From the NCBI GenBank assembly GCA_036971715.1, contig JAVHJL010000013.1:496001-560000 (forward strand): a stretch of 64,000 nucleotides of DNA, written 5' to 3'. The notes under the pieces are model-generated. The model ran no database searches and had not been told where the DNA came from. It saw only the letters and a program-made list of their open reading frames with translations. Numbering within the stretch: position 1 is the stretch's first letter; the number at the start of each line of letters is the position of its first letter. This stretch comes from Arthrobotrys musiformis (lineage: Eukaryota; Ascomycota; Orbiliomycetes; Orbiliales; Orbiliaceae). The position numbers were made by a program, and so were the translations under genes. Positions 13,138 to 26,927 of this stretch are shown here, in pieces.

Positions 13138-13726
13138 CGTTATATATCCCCCAAAGATATCCTCTTGTTTCCCTGAGATAAAATTCAGCTCGTCAATAAC
13201 GAAGCATGAATGGTTGATAGATGTAACGACCAACAGCCGGACTCAGCAAGTCGGTTAGTCACTTGGGGTTGTATTGGATGCGAAGGTCGGTGGTATAGTT
13301 GAATAATTAATTCAGGTGATTTAGCTGTTTTTCTGTTGGCTCAAGGTTATCGAGAGCTAACTAGTGGATGTTGAACCGAAGTGTTGCTGGTGGTGGTGGC
13401 GGGCCAGGCAGGCTGATGGATCAGAACCAAGACGGGCACAAGCCGGATATGTGCGGTTCAAAGGCTTCGAGAGGCGGGAAGGGTTTTATATCTTGAGCGG
13501 GGGACCAAGGTTAAGTATTAGTCCGCAATCCAAGAAATCGGCCGGTCAGTCCAATTGGAGGTATTTCCAATTCAAACTTACGTTTTGAGGTATGATCGAT
13601 CGCAGGCTTCAAGGAGCCGTTGTATGGATTCGAGCAAGGGTGTTCAAGGTTTTGTGTTGTTAGGCTCGATAATAGCTCTTCTTTCCTCAGGATTCCTGAG
13701 GCGATGGATGGAGGGATTGGTGAATA

Positions 13727-13806
13727 TAGATGGGTAGATAGATAGATGGATAGGTTAATGGATAGATTGATAGATAGATTGATTGATTGATTGATGGATA
13801 GATTGA
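13727..13806. repeat. GATA/GATT tetranucleotide microsatellite
   Basis: Imperfect tandem TAGA/TGGA/TTGA units over about 80 bp. It lies about 0.6 kb upstream of the transcription factor start. Confidence 0.85.
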
Positions 13807-14585
13807 AAGTTAATATAAGGCGATGATTGTATAATTTTTAATGACCTCTATGCAGAGGCCCCTTGGCTAGTATCTATCGTGCTGCTTCAACTGAAGCTGC
13901 GAACTGTTGGTCCTGTCGTCTTCCTGCATAACGGATGAGGGTTGCCGGTAGGCTCTGGGATGCTGGTTCTGTGTGAGACCCTCCTGCACGAGGAAGATCA
14001 AAAGGAAAAAATTATATCAACGGGAAAAAGAAAAGAAGAACCAGTGACTACGAAGACTAGCGGAAGTCGCAGAGGGAGCAGAAGAGTTTTCGGCCACTAG
14101 AATATAACATCCAGCTTGGTACTTGGATATGCGGGTAAATGGGAGCTAGGCCAGAGGCTCGAGGGTGCGAGGGGAGGTGGATGGATCGTCGGTGTGTGGG
14201 TGGTGCTTTGCTGCGCTCCAGGCTTGGTAAGGGAAGAAAAACCGTGATAGTCTTTCTCTTGTGGGGTTTGGGAGGAGGAGATCTCTAAACGTGGTGGGCG
14301 ACGAGAGGGACATATTATAGGAAGGACCACTTCACGGACGGCAGCAGTAGTGTCCGGCTGGAGGGGACCAAAGCATGCGTCTTCGACTTCTTCCAGTCAG
14401 GCAGGTTTCGAAGGCTAACGAACCAAGCCGGCCGCGCTGATTATCTTACGGGTGTGGTCCTTGGGGTGCTCTGGCCGGGGCATGGTGTTATGGTAATTTA
14501 AGAACGTCGAGATATAGACTCGAGCTAGTCCTCTTTTTGACATCGTGGAGTCGCAGAAAAAAACGCTGTTCTGAGGTTCGATCAC

Positions 14586-14607
14586 AAAAAAAAAAAAAAA
14601 AAAAAAA
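14586..14607. repeat. Poly(A) tract (22 nt)
   Basis: Uninterrupted A run in intergenic DNA upstream of the transcription factor gene. Confidence 0.9.
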
Positions 14608-16550
14608 GAGGGCCAATTCGCGGGCTGAGAAAGTTAAGGGCCTTGGGTCCCGCTGGCTACGGTGTGTGGTGTAGTTCCTTCGGCCTGCATGGACCGCCAG
14701 GCTGGCAAAGGAGGCGGAGGGAGGAGGTATTCTCTCACACTACTCCGGACTGTAGCCTCTCTATGACACGAGGACAAATTCAATTGTACCTTGTACAAAC
14801 ATCGCGGTACCTCCTGTTATCGTATGCTGCTCGTCCCGTCTGAACAGTAGACTAAAATGAGTTGGGCACTACCTGATCATGAAAGCAGTTAGTGCCAATG
14901 ACGGTGCCGACCAGTGATCGAGTTGCTTCGGCCAGGGATGGCCCCTGTCAGCGTCTTTGGCTTACCCAAAATACCTGTGTCTAGCTTTTGTTATCATGAC
15001 ATGTCGAAGCCTAAAATATGCGGCCGTTCAAATTGAACCCATCCGATGCAGCATTGGGAAACGTCGGCAACAGGTACGAGATACCTAAATTTGGTGCCCT
15101 CGCTCATTCTTGGAGCCAAGCTGTGGGTTCCTCCTCCTCACAGTCCTGCGTGGCCGAGAGGCCAGTCCGACAACTTTTGTGGTTAGATTGATCGTCCGGT
15201 ATAAAGAATGCATATGGGTCCTAATTTCAGGCCCGTAGCCAAATAACGGTGGGTTCCTTCTGTCAACATGGTGTAACCGCCCCGGATTTTCTCGTGTAAA
15301 AACCGGTTTAGCGACCCAATGATACTGGAACGGTGATAGCTAGTTGGTTAGCCAGCAAGTTTGATTCAGGGACAATCACATTGGAGGCGACCCATATGCC
15401 GATTCGGGGTCCCCGGCGTGTCTTTTTTGGTGCCATAACTTAAAAACCAAGAAAGACACGAATATGAGGATAGCGGTCGGAGTCTTCCTACGCCACGATT
15501 GTCAAAGCTCAACTGATCGAAGCGACGGGAATTTGTCATTGGAATTCGCGTGAGATCCACGACCCAACGGTCGCTACCGTTCGCTTAGACATCCGTCTGG
15601 CAATTCGAATCGGAACGGTTCGTGGCCAGGACAGCACGCATCCTCGTGATATCACGATTTCTCAAGACTGATCTCTGACATTTTGCGTCATGGCAGAATG
15701 TTTCAAAGCCACCGATGTCCGTCCTGGAAGGATTCAATAGTTCGGCCATTTATTGGAGCTCTATATCAGATCCATATTAATACTTCCTTGATAGCTCCAC
15801 AATCAGGGTTTCCGTATTTTCTGGACACGTGTGGGACTTTCACTGAGGATTTAGCCCAAATACTGCCACCGGAAGCCCTCGTTTTAGTCCGTCTTGGACA
15901 GGTGCGAAGCAGGTTTTGAACAGAATACTCCTGCTGTGCTAATTCCGTTCCTGGCAGGTCAGATCCAAAGGTTCCGGCGCAACACCCTCAGCTTGGTTTT
16001 GCTCCAAGGCTAGTTGGTCGTATCAGGATCCGCTTGTCAATCAAGACCATCGTACATACATAGCTCGAGTTTTCAGAAGGCACGCCGGCCGCTCTTTCTC
16101 TAGCGTCGAGCTTTGAAAGGCAGACCCGCAAAAGCGCCCCCACCAGACATGCTGGCAGTGGGCGCTTAATTAAGTGACGGACGGATAGAAACGAGAGAGA
16201 AAAATCACCTGCTAATCCGGCTAATTTACCAAGGTTTCCAGGGGATTGGTCCAATGTTGGAAAGGCTTGGTCAATTCGCAAGCTCAGTCAACTAGACTGG
16301 GTAGTTTGACTTGGTAGCTTGGAATGAAGCATAGATTCGTAGGGCCTTTCCGAGTTCCGTGTCGAAAGGTTGCATCAATTGCTCATATGGAGCTAGCTAG
16401 CATTGCATCGGCATACGACTCGACTGTCAGCGAGCGAATGAATGAGGCATCCGATGACCACTTGCGGCCGTCTCGGGTCACTGGGGTGTTCAAGCGGCCT
16501 GGGCTGCACTCTAACCCAACCATGGCATGTCTATTCTGCGTCGGTCTTGC

Positions 16551-16620
16551 ATGTATGTAAGTAGCCTGTATGTAGTATGTAAGTACTCGTGTATGTAGGT
16601 AAGTAGGTATGTAAGTACGT
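16551..16620. repeat. GTAT/GTAA imperfect tandem repeat
   Basis: Short units such as GTATGTAAGTA and GTAGGTAAGTA recur over about 70 bp; simple-sequence DNA. Confidence 0.8.
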
Positions 16621-16773
16621 CTGGACGCACATACGTTTCTGCACACCGGAACACTAGGCTGGAATCATCGACTCGCCCAGCAGCCATGATACTATTTACG
16701 CATGAAAGAGGGTGTGCGGTGAGAAAGAGTGTGTGTCTGTGTGGCCTTTACACAGGTGGCAGAGATGGAATGA

Positions 16774-16778
<5 letters not shown>

Positions 16779-16805
<27 letters not shown>
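16779..16805. repeat. Poly(T) tract (27 nt)
   Basis: Longest homopolymer in the window, in the gene desert. It reads as poly(A) on the minus strand. Confidence 0.9.
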
Positions 16806-19800
16806 CCCCTCGCTCCCTCCCTTGCCTGTGGGGAAGGTGTCGACCCGAAGATAGTGTGTCATGAATTCGAAAGCTCACTAAGCTCCATACATGCTTACTT
16901 ACTACTCGAACTCGATGTAAGTGAGAAGCGAGGTTGCTGGATGTTTGGTGCCGGAGCAAGGGGCCAGCTTCGGGCTTTCGCCTCAACCCCAAGTGCAAGT
17001 GCAAGTTGACTAAGCTTGCTGTCAGTCAACCCAATGGAATCCCTCATCGATCATGCATCGCATCCACACTTGCACTAGTATGAACCACCAAGTGGAAATC
17101 GTCTATCCGGCTTCATCACTCGGCTCTGATTTGCTGAAACCCCGAATTCTTTAATTCCATCGATGCAATGCGTTTCCCTGTTAGATCTATAGAGCTGCAT
17201 CGCGTCGACAGCAGACGAGATCTTGGGATTCGGGACGGTTTAGTGCGACACGAGCACTCGAACTCAATTAGCCCAATCCCCTCTCGCTAACGAACAAACT
17301 AACAGGCATGGAGCGAGCACTCCGTAATTTGCACGAGGTTTCCGGCTCGAACACGGGTCCGGCCCGGTCGGTGAACTAGGGACATTCCTTCGCGGGCGGA
17401 CGGTGCCATCACTAGCTCAATACTGAGCCGGACGCGGACCAAAATGCACCCACTAACGAGGACATATACGTTACCAAATATGTGCCCGTCTGCTGCCGGC
17501 TTTGCCTCCAGATATGAGATATCGAACCTTTTATTCTTCGCCCTGGACGTCTAGGTAAGGTTTCTCCCATGCTCTGCCTTGAGACATCTACAGCATCTTC
17601 TTTTCTTATTCGTTGACAGGCATTGTGATTACCGACGGCTCCACATCTGATACCGATCCGTCTTCCCCGAACATGCGAAGAGGGCAGGATCAGGCCATGA
17701 CTGATTATTGGCCTGTCAACCCCCCACATAGGCTTTAGGTCCAGCGAATCACACGACACGGCCAGCCCTGCGCGGCTTAATTCCCTTTTATTGAGGATAT
17801 TAAGACAAGCAAGACCTGGTGTGGGTATGTATGTGGGTGAAGCTGCCAGAGTTGGTCCAATGATAGACATAATTCATCGAAGCCAGCCATCGCATTGCAT
17901 ATCGTCGATTCTCAGAACAAAATATGCTCTCCGAGATCGAGGTTTTTCGGAAGTAAGATGCGTCGCCGGGAAATTTCACCTCATTCTTATCCGAAGGCGC
18001 CCATTAGTTTCCACAGGCAATCATATATCATGCGGATATGTGAAATGGCCGTGCAGGTCCAATTGAATGCAATGTCGGTTTCAAGCCGTCGATGGCTGCT
18101 CTAGATCACAATTGAATAGTTGACTATTCGCAACGTTTTTGGTCAGGACAGGACTAATCTAAAATCGCCCGCTAACTACGAGAAAGTAAGTGCGAACCGC
18201 TGAACCAGCCAATCACCATCCCACTGGAACCCTGTTTTTGTTCAGGCAAGGGAGACCACCCAACGGGCATAATGAGGCACTTCGTCTCCACCCGAACAAG
18301 CACGCTGGAACGGAATACGATCCAGCCAATTGGTTGAGAAAATAAGCACCTACAAGTTTTTTGCTTCCTGAGTGCCTGACGATGAGATCGTACTGCAGCT
18401 GAAGAAACGGGAGACGCACGGCCCCTTCGTCCCAGACTAGACTTCTCATCTTGATGACTCTTTGAGAGAATTTACCATGCGGTCTTCTAATAGAGATCCC
18501 CAAAAGCTTTCACTACCGGACCTACACGAGGGAAAGGGAGCTACCCTCATGCGGCTGAACTAGCAGAAATCCGGGGTACAAGATGCAAGAGATCTGATGG
18601 GGTCCTTCTAACCCTTTGGGATAACTACAACACAGATAAGCTCCCGCTCGACCTACCGTATTTAATTATTCAAATTTAACAGTAGCTAGTGTGTGATCTT
18701 GCGATACAAAGCAACTTGTGGCAATAACGACAAAAATCCCCTTCAGGATTATAGTTCCGTCTATCACATAGCGTGCAGAGTGCAGCTGGCTTCGAGCCGC
18801 GGCCTTCTATTCTAGCAACTGAACATTCCAATCCTAAGCTCCCATTCCAATTTGGTCTGCGTGCCCCGGCCTGATAACCTTCGAGCAGGGGTCTCGCCTT
18901 ACATGCAGAGTGGTGGATACCATGGACGACGAATCAAGTATCGATGCCTTGCTTCGCCGTGATCGAGGTTTTATGTGGAATCAGTTGTGAAGGCCCATAC
19001 CAGTATGATGGCCCGACCTCCCACCTATTTGCTAGAAACGTAATCGGCTCCCATGGCCCGTCCTCCACATCTTCATTTTAGCGATTGAGGCTGAAGTTGT
19101 TAACAATGGAAACTATTGCATTTTGCATATGATCAGCATGATTCTACTTTACCGAATTCAAAGACTGGGGAAATATTGTAACGTTCATGCTCCATTTCTG
19201 CAAGTGCGCATCTGCGGCAGGCCCTCAAATACCAAAAGCAATAATGATGTGCTCGTTGCTTGCCTACGGATGCGTGCTGCTTACTACGTACGGACACTTT
19301 ACGGCCGTGGTGGTCGTGCCCACTCTTCGGAGAGAAAAGTATCGGGCTAATTGGCCAAGTGGTATTAGTGGGCTTCGAATTGGCAGCTAATGAAGCGCTC
19401 TATACTAATCTAATCATCATGCAGGTTCTCAATCTCCGTTATATCTCCCACTGACTAGCGTAGGCAGAGATATTCATATGTGGTAAGTTGCCTGAAGTCA
19501 ACCGCATATCATCATACAGGCGTTCAAAGTCGGTACATGTACCCGTATTCGATGGAAATAATTCTCGTAATGGTGGCCAAAGAATTTTGTATATATGCAG
19601 TGGATTATTGTAATGGTGTGGTCAGTGTGATATTGTCTTCCAGGGTGCTGGGAACGGGGCGTTTGCCATGCGCAAGGAATCTCGACTCCCCGATCAGATT
19701 TACTTGATCGATTCCACACAGCCTTCTTTTGACGAACATCCAAGTCGCCAAAAATTTTCAGATGGAAGAACCTATCAAATATTTTGACACGTCTTCAATT

Positions 19801-22473
19801 CATATGCGTAACACCCTCTATCAAAAGGAGAATCGTTTCTCCTTGCTCTTTGTGCAACGTCAGTGCGCAACTTCCGTGTCCCAACTATACGATCATGCCA
19901 CCGACTTGAGTCGACTTGCTGCAGGTAGGGCAGTACAAGAGAGATGAGGAATTTTCCTAACAACTTTGTGTCATATATCACAAAACCGTACATCTGCCGT
20001 CGGTTAATTTTCCACGTCGCCTACGCTTTGACCAACGGGAATTGCAGAAAAGCTTTTTCCCCCATCGGTGTATTCTCAAATTAGGTCTGGTGGAGACGGG
20101 AGAATGCAACTGACAACTGGTACGGATACTTGTCATGGCCAGCACTCCCTAGTTGTTATGCATGTACATGTACCCCGAAGTCACCAAGTGGATCCGATAC
20201 TATAGTACTAGATCTCAAGAACTCCTCTAGATCTAAAATTCCAGTGAGTGGGGACCATTCTGCGCCCTCTTGCGATCCTCGGACCGCCATTGCGGATTCC
20301 ACCTTTGGAAAGACTATACTAAGATACGTTGCATGTGCCGTGTCTCAACTTGTGTAACATTCAAAGAAAATCTTGAGCTCTGGCTCTCCTAATTAGTCTA
20401 GTATGTAGCAAATCGAGAATGTGGGTTTGTCGTTACGAGGGAAAAGACTTGCCTGGCCCTCGAAACTGGACACCTTTACGACTAACTGGTTTGCATGCGT
20501 GTATAAGCTACTTAAGGATTTGTATATGATACTACTGTTCGTGGTTGACTGCCGGACTTTAGGCCAGTGCCGGGATTCCGCCCACAAGTTATATCACGGC
20601 CTTGCCGTTACGTTATGTTTTACTCTTAGTATCGGAGTATCAGATAATCTTCAGAGTTATATGTTGCATATGCACAAGGATGTATTGAATCGATGATCAT
20701 TCATGAATTGCATCCATGGTCCAGGAATTCGAAGTGGGGCCATGCAACCAAGGAACAGATGCGACGAAAAATATGAATAAGGGACGGTGATATTTAGTAT
20801 ATAGTATATATCGTTGCCTACATATGTGACTATGTGCAATAGATCACTTTACACCTAAGCAGGATCTCCGCGGCTGACTATACGTATTCCTAGGACGGCG
20901 ATATGGGTCGGTTGGCCACTAGGGGTCCATGGATTGTGATACGTATACCGGTGTACCTGGATTTGATATTAATTCTTATTCGATCACGACGGGGAACGAG
21001 GGAAAGGAGACAAGCCAAGATAACACTTGTTCATTTGCATGCCTTGCGGCTGGACAGGTTGCAACGTCAACTTTGTCACATCACATCAAAGATACTATTA
21101 AAAAAGGTACCTAGGACATGGCGTTGAGTATTGCGAGCTTCCTATTTGTATCTACACCTTGATAGCTATCTAGATCGAAGCAGCCTGGCGCCTGGTTAGG
21201 TGGCTACGACCACCTTGCTTCATGCCCCAACTCGCAGACGGCATGTCGATGGAATGTGAAAATCACTGCGCCCAATGTATCACGACAGTATCAACATGCA
21301 GCTTCGCCATTGAAGGCCTTTTTGCAGTTGGCGATAATTTCATGGTGTTGCATATAACACTACCAATTTCACACACTCGCAGCGTGTTGGAAGAAGCATT
21401 TAAGCCCACCTTGCTTACGGGTGGAAAAGGGGGCGCTAAGAGCAGCGGCTATCGATCCAACCTATCAGAGCGCGATATCAGAATAGAGAGAGGATGGGGA
21501 TTTGGACTAGAATCTGTCATCCCCTTGTCCCATCTTTCTGGCAGGTGCTCTTGGCTGCAGGACCTCCTGTCACTTTTGGGCTCGTCAATCGTCAATACAT
21601 TTCTCCCATTGCATTCTGAGATTTTGTATCACATTTTCGAGAACGTTGACGGTCTCGTTTTGACCCACGGCTTGTGGAGCTCTGGCATCCACCCATCTCG
21701 TAACGGTCTAGTGGGCCTAGCCAGCTATACATGCCGTGGTTTAATTGCCAAAATAGGAGGAATATAAGACCATACGGGATAGCTTCAGCTCGGCAGCCAA
21801 CGATACCCGCAATCCCAATGGACTAGCATGATCGAGAATATCGACCGAGAGATATAACATGCACCACGATAATGTTGAACAAACGAATTTGCAGGGGGCC
21901 CGGGCATACTTTGACCCTCATCCTCTCACTTTCGTATGTTACACTAATTTGAGGGTCCGAATACTGACACTTTTGGGTCCACTTGGTTAGATGAGCGCCA
22001 TGGTCAATGGCTGAGCTAAATCTCTGGCTGAAACCTTCCCTCAAACTTGACGAGATGAAAAATTTCCCGATATTACAAGTATGATCCCTGTGGAAGCTAT
22101 CGTTAACGAAGCTTTGTGGCTGGTTAATGCTTTGCAACGTCGTTCAAAAATGCGAGGTTGCTAAGTCCGTGTCACCAAGGGTTTATAATACGAAGTCGGG
22201 AAAACTTTACACACCCGGCCACCCACCGAAACATCTACATTGTGTATGCGGAGGGGATCATAGGTACTTAAATACATATGTGTGGATACCAACGGGAGAG
22301 AATTGAGCTCAATATCCAAGCCAGAAAAGGTTTGAGAGGCTTGCACGTTAAGATAATATGATCCTCAACGAACGCGGCCGATCTCTGGGGAATAATCTAT
22401 GATATCAACATATCTTATGGGCAAGGGTCCCTGGCCTCTCGAGCTGCAAGTTCTCTCGTTTCCTGAGGCGAAA

Positions 22474-22495
22474 GTACATATCTCGAGATATGTAC
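22474..22495. repeat. Perfect 22-bp palindrome
   Basis: Inverted repeat without spacer centred on CTCGAG; each 11-bp arm is the exact reverse complement of the other. It could be a dimeric protein-binding site or chance. No gene start is within 4 kb. Confidence 0.6.
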
Positions 22496-25400
22496 CCGCG
22501 CAACAGGTATCGGCGTCACCTCTCCTCACCCGGTACACCTCTCCTAATGTCACTGGATGTCTACGAATTTTTGTAAAAAATTTTGCAAATCTTTTTTTTT
22601 TTTTTCGTTTTCCAAAATTATATTTGGGATAGTTGGCCATTGCGCATAAGATCACTACTATGTACTGTACTCACATCCTGCAACCACAATCACTTGACTC
22701 AACCCATGTCGTTAGGGCTTTGCCTAACCACCTATCCCACCCCATGGCTGCTACTCTGACCTCCCTTATGACAACGCACTTTTCACAAAGGACCAGGCCA
22801 ATGGCTGGCCAGATCAAGTTTGACACGATTGTGGGGGACGGTTTCGATCGGAAATCGCTTCTTCTTCTTTGTACATATTATGTACATACTTTCTTGCAGA
22901 GCAAGGCTTGTGAGACGGACTGTTGCTCATCTTTCAGGGTCCGCCTCGCCGTGGACTTTCCAAACACGTGCATGCATATACGATTTTCCAGAACAATGTG
23001 TTCGAACCCATAACTTCGATATCAGACCATTAGACTTCCCATCTAGCCGTGAACCGGAAGCTAGCTTGCGGTTGAGGCTTTGGGACTTACTCGCATTTGG
23101 AGGCCTTTCCTGTCGATCTCTTCTTTGTAGGATCTCGTCAAGAACCTATACGAGTCAGTCAACTAATTCCTGCTAGTACGTTGGGGAAGTCTTATTGTGG
23201 TAAGTTGGTGCGGTAGGTTGGTGCGGCGGATCGCTCCACAGTTTACTTTCTCGATGTATCACATTTTTTTTTTTTTTCTCACAAAGGTCTGGACAGACCA
23301 CCTTTACATGCTTGGAAGCTGACAAGCGAATGATTATTCGACGGACTTGACCTCCTTTCGCCTCAGCTCATCCAAGCTGCATGCATCGCGTCGACTGCAT
23401 GTGCACGAAGCCAAAAATCGCCTTAAACCCTTGCCCACTTGTGAACACTAAGCATTGAAGAATTGCGAACGCCTTTTCATGTAGGTTCCGGGGAGCAAGT
23501 TATTTTGATACCCATCAGCGTAACTATCCGGCACTTTCCTCGTGCCGTCTCACCAACCCTGGTTTGGGGTAATGCATCTTGCTGGCAACAAGCAGCGCAG
23601 CTCGCTTCAGAGCACCCTCTAGTATCACATCACAAATCGACCATTTCTGAAACGAAACTTAATACTAGCAAGACTAAGACAGGTATTACGTTGGCTAATA
23701 ACCGGGTGCTGTCGGTATGTTACTAAAAGTTATGCGGATCTCTACCAACAAGAACTCTTCGATGATGATAGATTACGCAGATTGCGTGCCAACTTGGAAG
23801 TATCGCTGGCAAACGGGATATATCTATGCACTTCAAACAGGGACCTTCGCTGTGTTGCAAAGGATGCGCGGTTTCGGATCTCGGGCTAGGCGGTCAAAAA
23901 AGTTGCTTGGCGTATCGGGTACGGGTGCTTAGACCTGTTCATGCAAAATTCGAATTTTATTTTGGATTTTTTTTTTTTTGGCAAAAAGTTATTCCATCTG
24001 CCATCTATCCGACGCATTGATGATTTCAAAAGCCGATTTTATATCCGTTCGGAAAGTACCGACTAAACACCTAGGTTCTTTTGTTTCGGATCTCAAAAGG
24101 AAACCCTCGTGTCTCCCACGCTTAACAGCCCCCACGCCTTTTCCCGTACGAAATATGCCCAAAATCTGACCACTTTTTTTTTTATGAGACACGGAATCCG
24201 GGAGAAGAGCCATTTATGGTACGGTCGAAATAAAATATGCTAGAACAAGAATCCTTCGATCGATCATGATCTCGGAAATATGGAACAGTATTTGGAAAGC
24301 CTCCCGAAAACGCCCCCTTAGTGCATTGGCGTGGATTACTTCTTCAATTGGCTTGTTTTTTGAGCGTTTTCAATTTAAAGGTTCTTGGCTGACGCCTCAC
24401 AAGCCATATCGCGTTTACGATCCGGTTGAATTGGCCATACAGACTTCATTCGTCTGGAAGCAACTTATGATCTGGCAAAACGAGGATGCCCTTGTGGGTC
24501 GGTCTACGCGGCCCCATAGTACTACTCACGCCATTCGAAAGCCCTTCGGATATAGCTATTCCTTTTCACATGAAGTGGATATCTCTTTTCGCAGTTTCGA
24601 CTTTGTGTTCACCCTTGTTGCATTTTCCTTCGCCTTCTGCGTTGTCGAGGTGTGTTATTTTGATCCCTAACAAAAAGTAAAACTTTAGGTATGGCGGTTT
24701 TAAGGTTGGAGCCATTCCGAGAACAGAGCTCGTCTTCTTTTAGTAGTGTCTTTAGTCTTTGGGTTAACGTTCGCGAGAGTTAGTCGCCTCGGCCCTTGGC
24801 TTCATGAGGCTAGGTTGTACGAGACTAACCGTCTATTCTTTAGCGTTTCGATTGTGAGACAGTTCATCTTCACGTGCGTCTGTGTCTGTTTCTTCGAAGG
24901 CGCAACGGCGTGGCAAGAACTCGTATGAGCTCACGGTACACATATACCAGTATACTCGATTGATTCCTGAGCTTGTTGAATATATTTCCTCCTGAGGAAG
25001 TGTAGATGGCTTGTTCGAGATGAAGTTCGACGACTATAGATCTATAGATTCGGCTATCTCAGGTTCTTTTGTTTAAAATGGTTGTCCCGCAAATGAATTA
25101 GTGTTTCACAAGACTGACGCCAACAGGCCAGGGGCAGCGATAGGAGCATACGGCGAAACATACGGCGAAAAACAGTTAATCCAATAAATGGGTCTGGGTG
25201 CGAAACAAATAAATGTCAGGATCATGTTTAAATTATCTATGAACACCTTCATACTAGTGAATTGCCTTTGTAATCTGAAGGGGTGGCCAATCAATGCATC
25301 TCCATATAAGTTTGTCCAGGTATAAATATATTAGGGCGGGTATCTAGCTTTGTGGTAAAGATTACACTTGGAATTCGTTCCGACCTCATCCAAAGGTAGG

Positions 25401-25773
25401 TTTTGATCCGTTGGCTATCCCGGACAAGTGTGCTAGTCTTGTAGCTCATAAAGTTGTCAAGCCATCTATTTGTGCGCTCGCCCAAGCGAAAGGCTCGCAT
25501 TAACTGATGACATGGTTATCGAACATATACTTCTTCATGAATTCATAAAAGATGTTAGAAAATACATTCATGGAAGCGAAGACCAAGCAAATTGATATGA
25601 TTAAAGTGTCACACACCCAGGCGCGAACTAATCAGCCAAGCAATCCCCACCTATTTAAATAATACTGTGAGCGGGGCGCGCGAGATAGTGGCAGAGCGAC
25701 GGTATTTAGAGGATAATTCAACCGATATGGAAGTGGCATAGAGCTCTGGGTCGGGCCGAGGTTAGATACCAAT

Positions 25774-25789
25774 ACACGTGCGCACGTGT
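25774..25789. promoter_or_regulatory. Paired E-box palindrome (CACGTG x2)
   Basis: A 16-bp perfect palindrome, ACACGTGCGCACGTGT, holds two CACGTG cores 8 bp apart (start to start). CACGTG is the core bound by fungal bHLH factors of the Cbf1/Pho4 type. It is 1.1 kb upstream of the gene at 26928. That it regulates this gene is inference only. Confidence 0.3.
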
Positions 25790-26927
25790 GACACGACATC
25801 TATACTAGCTAATCAGCTGGAAAGCCGAGGATATCGATATGGGCCGATAGCTAAAGCTTTTACTACGCCCCGGTCTTGCGCAGTTACGTCCTAACGTTTA
25901 ACTCCGGCGCTCACGATCGAAGTTAGGTTCGCAACCAAAAGGCCCGGTCACTGTACGAGACCAGGTTACTGTAATCAACTAGCCCGCCCGGCGCCGTGGT
26001 TACGGTTTACCCCAAACTTAGGTGGGTTAGTCTAAGTTAGAATTTACTCCTACATTGTGGAGGGCCCTATTGGCACACTACTGAAAGAGCTGCCAGGTAG
26101 GCCAGCATCTTCAGTTATAAACGCACCTTGTCGACCAGAACCACGGCCTTATAACATTAATTCACAACACGTGATTCATCCCGTCTTGCTTATGTACACC
26201 TGTAGTCTAAAATAGTATACTCTCATCCTTCTTTGCTCAAATTGTGGCACAAACTTTTCAGACATTTATGACTATAGAAGATTGAACAACGGCATATATA
26301 TAGTTTGTATAAGATTTTGGGGTGTCCCAGTAATTCAGCAGTTTGTAGCATATCATTGACTGATCTTAGAGGTTGCGACATTCTCGAGAATGTAAAACAT
26401 AGTAACTCTACTGAGAACTGTAAATTTTTGCAATACGTAAGGCCAGAAACCTCAAGATATTCTAGATAGATTTTAGCTATGTGGTCGTATATATGTATAT
26501 AATATAATCATCCTGGCATCGAGGCGCCAAGGCCAACGGGAGCGGCGACTTTAAAATGCAACGTTTGCCAACTGTGTGGCGGCGGGAAGGCTACTCGATT
26601 TCAATCCGCCCTTTGACAAGCCTTGTTATATACAACAGGTTGAAAAAACGCGCTATCGTGTATCAGCCCCGCTTGGTGAGATTTCTTATAGCACCGAATA
26701 TCGCAAAATCATTGTCGCTAGCTTAAATTTGCAGCCGTGTGTGTGCTATATAACGGCTGAACCCCCGCCGCCCGTAGCTGTTCATATGATATCAGACGAT
26801 ATCTTCAAACACCTAGACATTTAGATAAAGTTTCAAACCCGAATCCCGATCAATATCAAAGTAGTACTAGCCAGGGATCGCTTCCGAGATCACACTACCG
26901 GCATCCCGTACCCACTTCTACTCAACC

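Larger units (their letters stand above)
13138..26927. other. Large gene desert (13.8 kb)
   Basis: Upstream of both the transcription factor (minus) and the gene at 26928 (plus), so it contains both promoters. Base composition is balanced and not obviously AT-rich, so wholesale RIP decay is not evident. Short ORFs occur on both strands, none with recognisable domains. Homopolymers lie at 14586-14607 (A) and 16779-16805 (T), with shorter T runs near 22590, 23265 and 23968. Tetranucleotide repeats lie at 13727-13806 and 16551-16620, and palindromes at 22474-22495 and 25774-25789. Possible content is distal regulatory DNA, non-coding transcripts or unrecognised decayed elements. Confidence 0.5.

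Noticed and set aside
14586..16805. Poly(A)/poly(T) tracts as tails of retroposed elements
   Set aside because: No reverse-transcriptase-like ORF, gene copy or target-site duplication was found beside them; simple-sequence expansion is enough.
21222..21767. 181-codon plus-strand ORF in the gene desert
   Set aside because: No domain, no family resemblance and no flanking coding signal; expected by chance in 14 kb of balanced composition.
24266..24670. 134-codon plus-strand ORF with hydrophobic end
   Set aside because: An overlapping frame is equally open, and there is no recognisable motif or splice continuation.
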